From positions 29,754-93,753 of the forward strand of contig NZ_JACHIO010000025.1 in the NCBI RefSeq assembly GCF_014203225.1: a stretch of 64,000 nt of DNA, written 5' to 3'. Within the stretch, counting starts at the first letter, position 1, and the number at the start of each line of letters is the position of its first letter. The DNA comes from Granulicella mallensis. GTDB lineage: Bacteria > Acidobacteriota > Terriglobia > Terriglobales > Acidobacteriaceae. A model generated the notes under the pieces. It ran no database searches. It saw nothing but the letters and a program-made list of their open reading frames with translations, and was not told the DNA's origin. A program made the translations under genes and the position numbers. Positions 9,398 through 19,516 of this stretch are shown in pieces.

Positions 9398-9814
9398 CTA
9401 CTTTTCGAGTGGTGCAGTTCCAAAGTTGGCATTGAAGCGCTCGCAGAAGATTGCAACAGATTTATACTTCGCAAGATCGATTTTTGCCGGAAGAACATAG
9501 TTCTGATCGCCCTCATTGCCTTTCAGTGGTCCCAGATCAATTCGATCGACTTTTTCGGTGAGAAAATTTTCGTCGTCCTTCGCGTCAGCCGCCGCGATGA
9601 GCAAAACGTGTACGTTCGGACCATTTGAGGTCGAGAAATGGGTAAGGCGGAGCACGTTTCCACCTGTCGCCTGGTATACCGTCGCCCGGCCTGAGGTCTT
9701 GTGAACGGCACCGTGAAAAGTTCCGGTCGCTAGGATCGCGCCCGACTGAGCTAGAGAGGACATCGCAGGCAACGCCAGAACAGCCGACATTGCAATGATT
9801 CTGTGAATCTTCAT
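9398..9814 (-). CDS. Secreted DM13 domain protein
   Basis: A 138-residue protein with a clear signal peptide (IIAMSAVLALPAMSSLAQS) and a DM13 domain over the rest: GAVHKTSGRATVYQ, NGPNVHVLLIAA, LGPLKGNEGDQNYVLP and FCERFNANFGTAPL. The start has GGAGA upstream. It is the paralogue of the next gene (8831-9337), which is membrane-tethered, so the pair gives one soluble periplasmic and one anchored version of the same domain. The role is not established; the redox function assigned to DM13 is a family-level proposal. Confidence 0.86.
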   Translation of the reverse strand: MKIHRIIAMSAVLALPAMSSLAQSGAILATGTFHGAVHKTSGRATVYQATGGNVLRLTHFSTSNGPNVHVLLIAAADAKDDENFLTEKVDRIDLGPLKGNEGDQNYVLPAKIDLAKYKSVAIFCERFNANFGTAPLEK

Positions 9815-10449
9815 AGTTTTTTTCTCCGGTGCAATGTGCTCGAAGGAAACAAGCGAGTCCGTCGGCGGGGTGGATCACTGTGCTGAGGTAAGCATCGACT
9901 CTGCGTGGATGAAACACCCCCCCGGATCGAAGAGTGCCAAACCTGTTCTTTTCTACAGGCCCCAAAGATTCGATTTGATCCCTGACAGCTGGTTTGGGAC
10001 ATAAAGATGCAAGCATCGTGAACTTCAGCGCATTCTCAGGAAGGTCAAGAGCTTCGTTCCAGGGGATGGATACGCAACCATAATTTGGTTGCGTATCCCA
10101 AAACGCCACGCCATCTACAGTTCGATGAGTAGGGATGAACTGCTATTGTCACTCGGATTCGGCGGACGCCGAATCCAGTCTCCCTGGTCAGACAGGCAAT
10201 CCAGCCCTGAGGACTGCGCAAATAGGGTTTAGGATTTCGGTAAGGCTGGGACTATGGAGAACTATAGGCAGAACACTGTGGAAAGTGACTTTGCGGCCTT
10301 CTAACGACACTATACGCTTGGTCGTAATGATTCCTTGGTCGTGATGATTCACTGTGTCGGTGTTCAATTTCGGAAGCGTGGCTCTCCTTCTGTGAGACCA
10401 CGGATCTGCCTGGACTGGCGAAATTCGAAGTCGCTAGGGGGTTCGGACA
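9815..10449. other. Intergenic region between DM13 genes and the second signalling cluster
   Basis: This 635 bp divergent region has no frame I trust. A minus-strand open frame running into the DM13 gene (to 10109) has no family features and overlaps a real gene. Promoters for both directions must lie here. TTTTCTACAGG at about 9945 matches a short motif also seen upstream of two kinase genes. Confidence 0.5.
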
Positions 10450-10872
10450 ATGGAAACGCTTCATATCTCTATCTTCGTCTTGTACTCCGTCGGGATCTCT
10501 CTAGTTGCCGCCCTCGGCTCGGGCCTGCATGTGATGTACCGGCGCGGTGTTCGCCGTCACGAACGGGTACTCGACGATACCTATTCTCAACGTTTTGAGC
10601 AGCGCACGCTGGTAGCCAAGTCCGTCCACCCACATTTAGAGCAGATGATTCGTCGCAGTAAATCCGTCATTGATCAGGTACAACGGAAAGCAGATGGGCC
10701 AGAGACCACGGATGCCCTGAATCAGGTGTCAGAGTGGCTTGCTGGAGCGGCAGGAGAGAGTGATCGCGCGCTCAGATCACTTGAAAGTGGTTCTGCTACA
10801 GCGTTCAATAATGGTTACATCGCGAAAGGAGAACATGCCTACACCCAGACAAATTCGCATCATGGTCGTTGA
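10450..10872 (+). CDS. Membrane-anchored DHp-only degenerate histidine kinase
   Basis: A 140-residue protein with AGGGGG upstream of the ATG. Residues 5-27 form one membrane helix. Residues about 47-115 align with the HisKA_3 dimerisation helices of the neighbouring kinases: QRFEQR, then SVHPHLEQMIRRSK against DLHDTLLQTIQGSK, then the shared SEWL and AL..L positions. The histidine (H60) and the glutamine five residues later (Q65) remain, but the acidic residue after His is proline (P61). There is no ATPase domain, so it cannot be a complete kinase. Its end overlaps the response regulator start by 38 bp, suggesting translational coupling. It could be a phosphotransfer or phosphatase scaffold for that regulator, a dominant-negative partner, or a decaying copy. 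The homology comes from my own comparison; the function is inference. Confidence 0.7.
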   Translation: METLHISIFVLYSVGISLVAALGSGLHVMYRRGVRRHERVLDDTYSQRFEQRTLVAKSVHPHLEQMIRRSKSVIDQVQRKADGPETTDALNQVSEWLAGAAGESDRALRSLESGSATAFNNGYIAKGEHAYTQTNSHHGR

Positions 10873-11464
10873 AGATCATCCCGTATTCCGTGAAGGGCTA
10901 AATATGATCATTGCAGCCGAAGCGGATATGGAGACCGTGGCTCAAGCATCGACCGCCGAGGAGGCACTTCAGGAATATCGCCGGACCAGGCCAGATGTGA
11001 TCCTGATGGATCAGAGGTTGCCTGGTGCAAGTGGCACGGAAGCCTTGATTGCCATCCGAAGCGAGTTTCCTCACGCCAAGATTATGATGCTCACAACCTC
11101 AAGCGGGGATATCGAAATTCAGCGTGCTCTCCGCGCGGGCGCTACCGCGTATGTCCTTAAAAGCACGCCGAAGAATGAGTTGCTAAGGATCATCCGGACC
11201 GTGTCGATGGGGCGTAAGCATATCCCATCCGACGTAGGCAGTAGTTTGGCGGAGCACATGGGGCAGGAGGACCTGACGCCGCGCGAGTTGGAAGTCCTTG
11301 AACTGATCCGCGAAGGAAACAAGAACAAGCAGATCGCCGATCAGTTGGGTATCTCGGAGACCACCGTCAACTTTCACATCAAAAATATCGTTGACAAACT
11401 GCAAGCGAATGACAGGACGCACGCGGTCACGATCGCCTTGCGGCGGGGTTTGCTCCAGATTTGA
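10835..11464 (+). CDS. NarL/LuxR-type response regulator 2
   Basis: A 209-residue regulator with a receiver domain (E13/D14, phospho-acceptor D59 in LMDQRLPG, K109) and a LuxR helix-turn-helix (NKQIADQLGISETTVNFHIKNI). The ATG at 10835 is preceded by AAAGGA with good spacing; it overlaps the DHp-only gene. The next gene, a full propeller kinase, starts 36 bp after the stop, so the three form one operon. It is a close paralogue of response regulator 1, including identical IRIMVVEDHP and KLQANDR blocks, so the two probably bind similar DNA sites. Confidence 0.92.
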   Translation: MPTPRQIRIMVVEDHPVFREGLNMIIAAEADMETVAQASTAEEALQEYRRTRPDVILMDQRLPGASGTEALIAIRSEFPHAKIMMLTTSSGDIEIQRALRAGATAYVLKSTPKNELLRIIRTVSMGRKHIPSDVGSSLAEHMGQEDLTPRELEVLELIREGNKNKQIADQLGISETTVNFHIKNIVDKLQANDRTHAVTIALRRGLLQI

Positions 11465-11499
11465 GCCACCTTCACCCAGAACGGACACAGTGTCAGAGT

Positions 11500-14400
11500 A
11501 TGAACGTCCAGGCAAACGCGAACTTATCACGTCATCTGGCTCTCCTGGCCGCAGTACTGCTGCTGATCTTCGCGCCCCCCACAGCACAGTCTGTCGAACC
11601 TACGACAAGGCTGACACAGCTTGCCCATCGGGCCTGGCGCACGGGCGATGCCGGTTTGATGGGTACGCCGCAGGCTCTCACTCAAACCACGGATGGCTAC
11701 ATTTGGGTAAGTACGGAGAATGGCCTGTATCGCTTTGACGGCATGCGGTTCACCAAATGGACTTCACTAGCCGGTGAGTCTCTTCCCAGCATCTCTTTGT
11801 GGCATCTATTCGGAGCCCGTGACGGATCGCTTTATGTGAGCACTGACCGAGGTCTCGCGAGGATCAGAGGGGGCCACGTTTACACATATCCCGGAAGCCC
11901 GCGCTGGCCGGGTCCATTCGTCGAGGACCGTAACGGCGGGCTATGGATGGGCATCAGTGGAGCTCACAACAATCCAAGTGCGCTCTGTGAGGTGGGTGAG
12001 ACAGATCTCACCTGCTTCGGAAAGAGTGAAGGATTCTCCTGCGTCAGGGGAGTCTCGAATACGACGAGCTCCGACGGCTTTCTTTGGGTGGGAAGCGCCG
12101 AGGGCATCTGCCGCTGGAAGCCCGGAACGAGACCCGTTACCGAACTTGTTCCATCACTCTCAAATGGTAGAGGGTTAAGCTCGATCACCAGCATGGCCAG
12201 TACCACGGATGGCGAGCTCTGGGCTGGGCTGAAAAAAAGGGGGCACGGGGCCGGTCTCCTTCGTCGAAAAAACGGACACTGGATCTCCTACACGGCTCCA
12301 GGAGTTGACGGCCGTATCTTCTCGGTATCCGCGCTCCTTCCAGACGAAAATGGAGCTCTATGGATTGGAACGGCCGACAAGGGTCTCTATCGAATTGTCG
12401 GCGGGCGTTTGGATCACTTTGACGCGATTGATGGTCTTAGCGATCGCAACGTTCTTTCGATCTTCGAGGACCACGAACGAGGAATTTGGGTTGTCACCCC
12501 GAAGGGCATTGATCACTTCAGGGATTACGCCGTTCTAAGTTTCACGGCAAGTGAAGGCTCGCTCGCGGACCATGCAAACGGTGTTGCGGTGGATCGCAGA
12601 GGATCGGTCTACTTGGGGAGCCACACACTGGCTCAACTATCGGGAAAGTCTCTGATTCAACTAAGGGACGATAAAGGCCGGCTACTGGAAGATGTGCAAT
12701 TCCTTTTCACGGATTCGCGAGACAACGTCTGGATTGGATCTGGGGATCGGCTCTTTGTAAAGCGAGATCAGCGGATTGCTTCCGAAGTATCTGGATTTCC
12801 GGTTGGAAAAGGCGAATACGTAGCTTACATCACGGAAGACCACACGCATGACATCTGGGCATCTGTAGAAAACCTGGGTAACCAGGAATCCAGCCTGATT
12901 CAGATTCGCAACTATCGGGTGATCGACCGAATCGAAGTCTCCTCCGTTGTGGGAAAGCAGGTCATGAATGCACTTGCGCCGAACGCCGCGGGAGGCATTT
13001 GGATAGGCGGATCTGTGCATGGCCTGTTCTCGTTTCGTAACGGCCGACTTGAACGGGTAGCCGCGGGCGGCTTCAATGACAGAGTCGAGAACCTCATGGA
13101 GGATTCAGACGGCGCTCTCTGGATCGTGACGCAGCAAGGCTTTATTCGATACTTCGAGGGTCAGGCTAGAAGTTTGACCACCGCCTCCGGGATGCCGTGC
13201 GATAGCGGGGTCAACATCCACGACGATGGCCGCGGATTCAAGTGGTTCTATCTCCATTGCGGTATAGTGCGTGTATCCGACTCCGATCTTGCCGCGTGGT
13301 GGAAGAATCCTACCGAGCGTGTTCATGGCCGTGTCTTTGATGCGCTCGAAGGAGCACGCCCAAATCTCTCAAATGGAAATCCGGCGCAAACTTCTGATGG
13401 CAAGATATGGTCCGCCAGCGATTATGACTTCCAAGTCATCGATCCGCAACGCTTGCCCTTCAATGAAATGCCCCCACCGGTGAAGCTCGAACGGTTAATC
13501 GTCGATGGTAACGAAGTTTCATTCGGTCAACATCTGAAACTGCCTATGCACACGCGTCAGATCGAACTTGACTACGCTGCTCTGAGCTACGTGATCCCCG
13601 AACGAGTACACTTTCGTTACCGTCTGGATGGCCATGATTCCAACTGGACAGAGGTTGGCCGAAGGCGCCAGGCATTCTACAACGATTTGAAGCCGGGTCC
13701 TTACATATTTCACGTTACCGCTTGCAACAATGACGGGGTATGCAACTGGCGGGGCACAGAGCTTGCTTTCACCGTGCCGCCCGCATGGTTCCAAACTCTT
13801 TGGTTCCGCGCCTTGGCAGCGCTCTTATTTTTTGTGATCGTATTTTTCGCATATGTGTATCGGTTGCGTAGGTTCGCCAAGACTCTTAGACAGCGTTTCG
13901 ACGAACGATTACAGGAGCGGATTAGACTTGCACGGGATCTTCACGACACACTCCTCCAAACGATTCAAGGTAGCAAGATGGTTGCAGACAATGCGCGGGA
14001 ACACTTGGATGACTCACGTATAACGGGTCGCGCATTGGATCGCCTTTCGGAGTGGCTTGACCGTGCGAGCATAGAGGGCAGAGCTGCATTGGAAGCCCTG
14101 AGAAGCTCCTCCGTAGAGGCCAATGATTTGGTAGGAGCACTTCATCGCGTGGCCGATGATTGCATTATGGGCGCCAGGACGGCTGTCAGCATTTCAACGG
14201 TAGGCGCGATTCGGGAGATGCATCCGATTGCGCGCGATGAGGTGTATCGCATAGCCTATGAGGCCATCCGTAACGCCTGTGCCCACTCTGGAGCGCGTGA
14301 TTTATGGGTCGAACTAGAATACAAGAGACGCTTCCACCTCACGGTCCGAGACAACGGGCGCGGTGTCGATGAGGACGTCCTGCGAAGCGGCAAATCGGGG

Positions 14401-14604
14401 CATTTTGGCTTGGCAGGGATGCGCGAGCGAGCGCTGTTTATGGGTGGCAGTTTCAACATATCGAGCTCCCCTCAGAGTGGTACGGTTGTGTCCGTTGTCA
14501 TACCGGGGCAGGCAATCTACAGGAATCCGTCCAGGAGACTTCGCGAATGGCTAGTTGAGCCCTTCCAATCGAAAGCTGATCCCCACAAAGACAAGTTGCT
14601 CTAG
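11500..14604 (+). CDS. Propeller-type sensor histidine kinase 2
   Basis: About 1034 residues from ATG 11500, the first ATG that gives a clean signal peptide (LALLAAVLLLIFAPPTAQS); a TTG at 11461 overlapping the regulator stop is possible. The exported part has propeller repeats (DGYIWVSTENGLYRFDG and similar) and a Y_Y_Y region (RRQAFYNDLKPG, TACNNDGVC). One membrane helix (ALAALLFFVIVFFAYVY) precedes HisKA_3 with DLHDTLLQTIQGSK (H815) and an HATPase domain (IRNACAHSGA, DNGRGVDE, GHFGLAGMRER). It lies directly downstream of response regulator 2, its likely target. The catalytic motifs look intact. Confidence 0.93.
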   Translation: MNVQANANLSRHLALLAAVLLLIFAPPTAQSVEPTTRLTQLAHRAWRTGDAGLMGTPQALTQTTDGYIWVSTENGLYRFDGMRFTKWTSLAGESLPSISLWHLFGARDGSLYVSTDRGLARIRGGHVYTYPGSPRWPGPFVEDRNGGLWMGISGAHNNPSALCEVGETDLTCFGKSEGFSCVRGVSNTTSSDGFLWVGSAEGICRWKPGTRPVTELVPSLSNGRGLSSITSMASTTDGELWAGLKKRGHGAGLLRRKNGHWISYTAPGVDGRIFSVSALLPDENGALWIGTADKGLYRIVGGRLDHFDAIDGLSDRNVLSIFEDHERGIWVVTPKGIDHFRDYAVLSFTASEGSLADHANGVAVDRRGSVYLGSHTLAQLSGKSLIQLRDDKGRLLEDVQFLFTDSRDNVWIGSGDRLFVKRDQRIASEVSGFPVGKGEYVAYITEDHTHDIWASVENLGNQESSLIQIRNYRVIDRIEVSSVVGKQVMNALAPNAAGGIWIGGSVHGLFSFRNGRLERVAAGGFNDRVENLMEDSDGALWIVTQQGFIRYFEGQARSLTTASGMPCDSGVNIHDDGRGFKWFYLHCGIVRVSDSDLAAWWKNPTERVHGRVFDALEGARPNLSNGNPAQTSDGKIWSASDYDFQVIDPQRLPFNEMPPPVKLERLIVDGNEVSFGQHLKLPMHTRQIELDYAALSYVIPERVHFRYRLDGHDSNWTEVGRRRQAFYNDLKPGPYIFHVTACNNDGVCNWRGTELAFTVPPAWFQTLWFRALAALLFFVIVFFAYVYRLRRFAKTLRQRFDERLQERIRLARDLHDTLLQTIQGSKMVADNAREHLDDSRITGRALDRLSEWLDRASIEGRAALEALRSSSVEANDLVGALHRVADDCIMGARTAVSISTVGAIREMHPIARDEVYRIAYEAIRNACAHSGARDLWVELEYKRRFHLTVRDNGRGVDEDVLRSGKSGHFGLAGMRERALFMGGSFNISSSPQSGTVVSVVIPGQAIYRNPSRRLREWLVEPFQSKADPHKDKLL

Positions 14605-14886
14605 CGGTCAACCGTCTCACACCAGTTCACATCTTCCTTGACTGGATTAACGTTGCAACCGTAGGGGTGCGGGCGTTCGTCTCCGGAAGCTTTTAGTTCC
14701 CATCCGGCCCGCATGGATCATGGATCGCACGAATCCCACAGAGCAACCATCACCGCTACGCGGATGCAGCGATTGCTTTGCTACAGCACGTAGAGACGGA
14801 TCGCACGACAATTTCGTTGCGTTTGCTGCGTCACCGCCAATTTGAAAACTGGTTAGATATGGCAGACAAGGTGTAAAAGAGGTCTC

Positions 14887-17800
14887 ATGAGCGTTGAGAT
14901 TTGCCGACCACGCGATGATGATCGAAAGCGCCATGCCCACGATCCTTCGCGCGCGCTTGTATTGAGCTTCTGTTGGATGTGGCTTATTTCAGTCCTATCT
15001 GTTCCCGCCAGGGCCCTTGACCCCAACATGAATGTTTCTCAGTTCGCCCACGCCGCATGGCTGACTCAGGATGGATACTTTAGTGGGCCGCCCAGCGTGA
15101 TTGCCCAGACCAGCGATGGTTACCTTTGGATCGGCACAGGATCCGGTCTAATGCGCTTTGACGGTTCACGGTTTCTGCCATGGGCATCCCCGGATGGGAA
15201 ACGCTTGCCATCGAACTGGATAACCTCTCTGCTCGGGGCAAGGGATGGAAGTCTCTGGATTGGGACACTAGCCGGCCTTGCGCACTTCGTGGACGGGAAA
15301 CTGGTCCAGTTTCCCAATTTTGGCGACGCGGTATTTTCGCTCTTTGAGGACCCTGCAGGGAAAATCTGGTTTACGCGTGATGGCGTACAGAGATCGCCCC
15401 CACTTTGTGAAGCTTCAGGCACCCTCATTCATTGTCTAGACAAAACAGATGGCGTCTCGGTTACGGGCCTTTCAGCTACGCTCATAAGGGATATATCAGG
15501 AAATCTATGGGCGGGCACAGATCGTGGCCTCTTCCGCTGGCAGTCGAATTCTTTCGCGAACTATCTTTCGCCTGGACTTGAGAACTCAGAGGGGCATGAC
15601 GGCGTGACGGCCCTCGCGCAGGGTCCGGATCGATCGCTATGGGTTGGAATGGCTTGGACTGGTAGAGGCCGGGGACTTCAGCAGTTCAGAGACGGAATTT
15701 GGAAGCCCTTGATCGAGCCGGGTTTGGATAGCTCAACCTTGAGCGTAATCGCCATGTTGCTCGACCGCATGGGGAACTGTGGGTGGGAACGGCAAACCAG
15801 AGGATTTATCACATCCACGGCAGCCATGTAGATCGATTTCGCTCGGAAGACGGCCTCTCTGTGAACAAAGTCAGGAGTTTCTATGAGGACCATGAAGGCG
15901 GGATTTGGGCTGTTACGACGCGTGGTATTGAGAGTTTCCATCGACCGCAGGTCGTTACATTTTCAACGCGAGAAGGGCTCAGCGTAGACAACGTGGTGTC
16001 CGTCGTTGTCTCTTCGGACGACACAGTTTGGCTTGCCAATGGCAATAGCCTGGACTCGATAAAGGACGGCCATATATCGTCCGTTCGATCGGGCGCAGGT
16101 CTGCCTGGCAACGAGGTGACTGCGCTCTTCGCAGATCACGCCGGTCAATTGTGGGTGGGCGTCGATTATGATCTGTTTTTGTACAAACAAGGCCGGTTCA
16201 GCCGCGTCGTTCGGAGCGATGGAAGTTCGACCCGGTTCATCGTAGGGATGACCGAAGATATAAACCATGACATTTGGGCTGAAGTCAGTGGGTCGGATAA
16301 AGAGTTGATCCGTATCCGAAACTTGAAGGTGGTTGAGGAATATCCAGCGGCCGTGATTCCGTCCGCGCGCCTTCTCGCAGCTGATTCACATGGCGCAATC
16401 TGGTTGGGACTTCGAGATGGCAACTTGGCAAGATTCCGCAACGGCCAAGCTGATGTATTTGCTTTTCCGCACTCGGAATCGGATGAGGTCCGCCAGGTCG
16501 CTGTCAATTCCGACGACTCCGTATTTGCCGCAACGGCATATGGCTTGATTGCATGGCGAAATGGCAAGACTCAAACCCTGACCTCTCGCAACGGCCTGCC
16601 CTGCGATGCCGTTATCGGAATGAATTGGGATCATCAAGGGGCGCTGTGGCTCTATATGGAGTGCGACTTGGTTCGAATAGATAAAGAAGAGGTTCAAAAA
16701 TGGTGGAATGCCCCGACAGCTAGAGTCATCACAAGGGTCTTCGATTCATTCGATGGCCTACAGTCTGGAAAGGCCGACAACAACCCGACCGGACAATCAA
16801 GCGATGGAAGACTCTGGTTCGCGAATAAAGTTGTCTTGCAAATGATCGATCCGAGTCACCTGTTTCGCAATGAAATCCCACCCCCGGTGCATGTGGAGAG
16901 CGTAGCAGTAGATGGAAAGCAGTTTCTGCCGCGGGGACAGTTCGTCTACCGCCCCTGGTACGTGATTTAGAAATCGACTATACGGCATTAAGTTTCGTTA
17001 ACCCACGATGAGTAAGGTTTCGTTACCGGCTTGAAGGTCGAGATGCATCCTGGCAGGAAGCAGGCACGCGTCGGCAGGCGTTCTACAACGACCTGGGTCC
17101 TGGGCAATATCGGTTCCATGTGATCGCTTGCAACAATGATCAGGTTTGGAACGAAGCCGGAGCAACTCTAGTCTTCAACATTCCGCCCGCGTGGCACCAG
17201 ACCAACTGGTTCAGAGCGTTGTGTGTGGTTGTGCTGATATGGCTGACTTCTGTGCTGTATCTCGTAAGGATGAATAGGTATGCCAAATCCATGAAAGTGA
17301 GATTTGATGAGCGATTAGGCGAGCGAACGAGACTAGCTCGTGAACTGCATGACACGCTGTTACAGACAATTCAGGGAAGCAAGCTGGTGGCTGACGGAAT
17401 AGAGGAATACCTGGATGATCCCCTCAGGGCGAAGCAGTCTTTAGCGAAGCTTTCGCAGTGGCTTTCGCAGGCGATGGATGAAGGTCGAGCCGCTCTCGAA
17501 TCTCTTCGTAATGCGGCGTCATCCGAAGAGCTATCCGAGGCTCTTCGGCATATCGCGAATGAATGCGCTCCCAACTCTATGCGGGTATTTCTGACAGTTA
17601 CCGGCAATGTCTGCCCCCTCCATCCCGTCGCCAGAGATGAAGTGTGTTGCATAGCATTTGAAGCGATTCGAAATGCCTGTGCTCATTCCAGCGGGTCAGC
17701 GATGACGATAGCCGTGAGCTACGATCGCGACCTTAAGATTCAGGTTGACGATAACGGACGCGGTATCGATCCAGACCTGATACAAACAGGTAAACCAGGT

Positions 17801-17986
17801 CACTTCGGAATTACAGGCATGAAAGAGCGTGCATCCAAGATCGGCGCGCGTCTGCTGCTGCGGACGTCCATAAAGGATGGAACGAAGTTCTCGCTCCTCG
17901 TTCCGGGACACGTAATCTTCCGATCTTCTGCGCGCCGTTGGTCGCGGCTCCTATATAAACTCACATTCCCATTTACGAAGAAATAG
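14887..17986 (+). pseudogene. Propeller-type histidine kinase 3, broken by two frameshifts and a stop
   Basis: Homology to the neighbouring kinases is continuous, but three frames are needed. Frame one (from ATG 14887, AGAGG upstream) covers the signal peptide and first propeller repeats. Near 15768 the frame shifts, consistent with loss of one base in the DRHGELWVGT-like region. Near 16945 it shifts again, consistent with loss of one base before VRDLEIDYTALSF. A TGA then interrupts the frame at 17009-17011. The last 288 codons (a GTG at 17120 is the first usable start) keep a membrane helix, ELHDTLLQTIQGSK and a full ATPase domain (DNGRGIDP, GHFGITGMKER). It follows kinase 2 by 282 bp and was probably a duplicate of it. 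A sequencing-error origin would require three separate errors. Confidence 0.85.
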
Positions 17987-18513
17987 ATAACGCCAGGAAG
18001 GTCAATGGTGACGCATGAACGCGGCAGAGACAGCGATTTGCGCCCGGAGAAACGCCTGCTCACTCGGATTCTCCTGAGGCGGTTGTTAGCGCAACTTCAA
18101 GGCACTGGCGTGGGCACAGTTCATTGATCGGAGCAGTGCTGGATTTGCTCTAACCAACTTTTGAACCCCGAAACCGCGGTTAAGAACAAGCCACTACTAG
18201 ATTATGCAGGCAAAAGCCCTAATTTTTGGGGGTGCTCCACAGGACATAAAGACCAACAATGGAAGTATGGTCTGTGACTGGATGATCGGAATCGTTCTAG
18301 CGAAGATCCTCTTGGCCCGTGTATGGGATCCAGCTTTCGTGTGCTCGCGCAAGGTGACGAGTAGTACGACGGAATCGGAATTCTCGAATTCTCGCGCCAT
18401 CGCGAAACCGGCTCCCTCCGGAATCCTTGTGGCTAGGTTTCTGCATCAATCCAGCACTTCACCGAAGCACTAAAACCTTTATGACCGTAGTCTTCCACTC
18501 GAGCGAGGGCAAT
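17987..18513. other. Intergenic region after kinase 3
   Basis: I see no supported gene in these 527 bp. Short open frames lack family features and ribosome binding sites. It should contain the promoter of the aspartyl protease gene. Confidence 0.5.
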
Positions 18514-19425
18514 ATGAAACCGTTTGTGATGGCCATGATCGTGATTACGAGTGCATCTATCTATAGTCCCGGGCAGTCGCAGTCGACATTGCGGCCCGTG
18601 CTTCCTCGCGAACATGAGACGTCAATCCCTTTCCATCTCAAGGCAGGCGGTTTCATGATGGTAGATGGAAGTGTGAACGGAGTTGGAGGCGAGTTCATGT
18701 TTGATACAGGGTCTCCATTTTCGTTCTTCTTGAACGACCATCGACTGGATCTTGGACCGGGAAAGGTTCTATCGCATGGAGGCGCCGCATCTGGGCAGAG
18801 TATTACCGTCATGCTCCATCAGGGCGAGACCAAAATCACGGTGGCCAACGATATAAGGATTGAAGGCGTTGAAGAAGTTCGCGTTTCGAATTTCGATTTT
18901 GTCGAAAAGGAAGTGGAATCCGATTTCCTCGGATTTATGGGGCGCGACCTGGTGAGAGGCGGAGCCATGTTGGTCGATTATGACACGAGCAAACTTGTCG
19001 TCCTTAAACGCGGCGCGGACTTGTCCATATATGGCACGGGGATCGTTCTTCACTTCGCTCCCAATGCAGCAGCACCTTCAGTGACGTTTCACATCAAGGA
19101 CGTTTCAATCACAGGGAGTTTCGACACGGGCAGTCTTGGAGAGTTCGTCCTCACGAAGGAAACGCGACATCAGCTTCTCCAAAGCGGCGCGCTTCGGGAA
19201 GAAAAGCCAGGAGCGGCAAATACTACCTATGTCTTGAGTGGGCTTACGTATGAGGGGTCAATGATCACGTTGCGCGGATTGTCCCTGAAAACCGGCAATA
19301 CCAATCGGATCAGCGGCTATATGTTTCTGAAGAATTTCCGGGCTCTCTGGAACCTTGATGAAGGCACGATCAGCCTTCTGGAACGCGAGGTTCCTCTTGA
19401 CGCACACTCTGTTGCTCGTCTATGA
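18514..19425 (+). CDS. Secreted retropepsin-like aspartyl protease, two active-site loops
   Basis: A 303-residue protein starting at ATG 18514 with GAGGG upstream; an in-frame GTG/ATG farther up has no such site. A signal peptide (VMAMIVITSASIYSPGQS) is followed by two aspartyl-protease-like halves, each with a DTG: FMFDTGSPFS (residues 64-66) and GSFDTGSLGE (204-206). Two DTG loops in one chain resemble the bilobal pepsin arrangement rather than the single-lobe retropepsins. It should act outside the cytoplasm; the substrate is unknown. It is transcribed toward egtD and ends 91 bp from it. Confidence 0.8.
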   Translation: MKPFVMAMIVITSASIYSPGQSQSTLRPVLPREHETSIPFHLKAGGFMMVDGSVNGVGGEFMFDTGSPFSFFLNDHRLDLGPGKVLSHGGAASGQSITVMLHQGETKITVANDIRIEGVEEVRVSNFDFVEKEVESDFLGFMGRDLVRGGAMLVDYDTSKLVVLKRGADLSIYGTGIVLHFAPNAAAPSVTFHIKDVSITGSFDTGSLGEFVLTKETRHQLLQSGALREEKPGAANTTYVLSGLTYEGSMITLRGLSLKTGNTNRISGYMFLKNFRALWNLDEGTISLLEREVPLDAHSVARL

Positions 19426-19516
19426 TCCCCGAGCACCCAGAGAGCAATAATCCGGAGGCATTGGTAGGCGTTACTTAGGGCACCAGCCAACAAGTCCCGT
19501 TGGATCCACGCAATAC

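Noticed and set aside
9585..10109. 174-codon minus-strand frame upstream of the DM13 gene
   Set aside because: Overlaps a real DM13 gene in another frame and has no recognisable domain or ribosome binding site.
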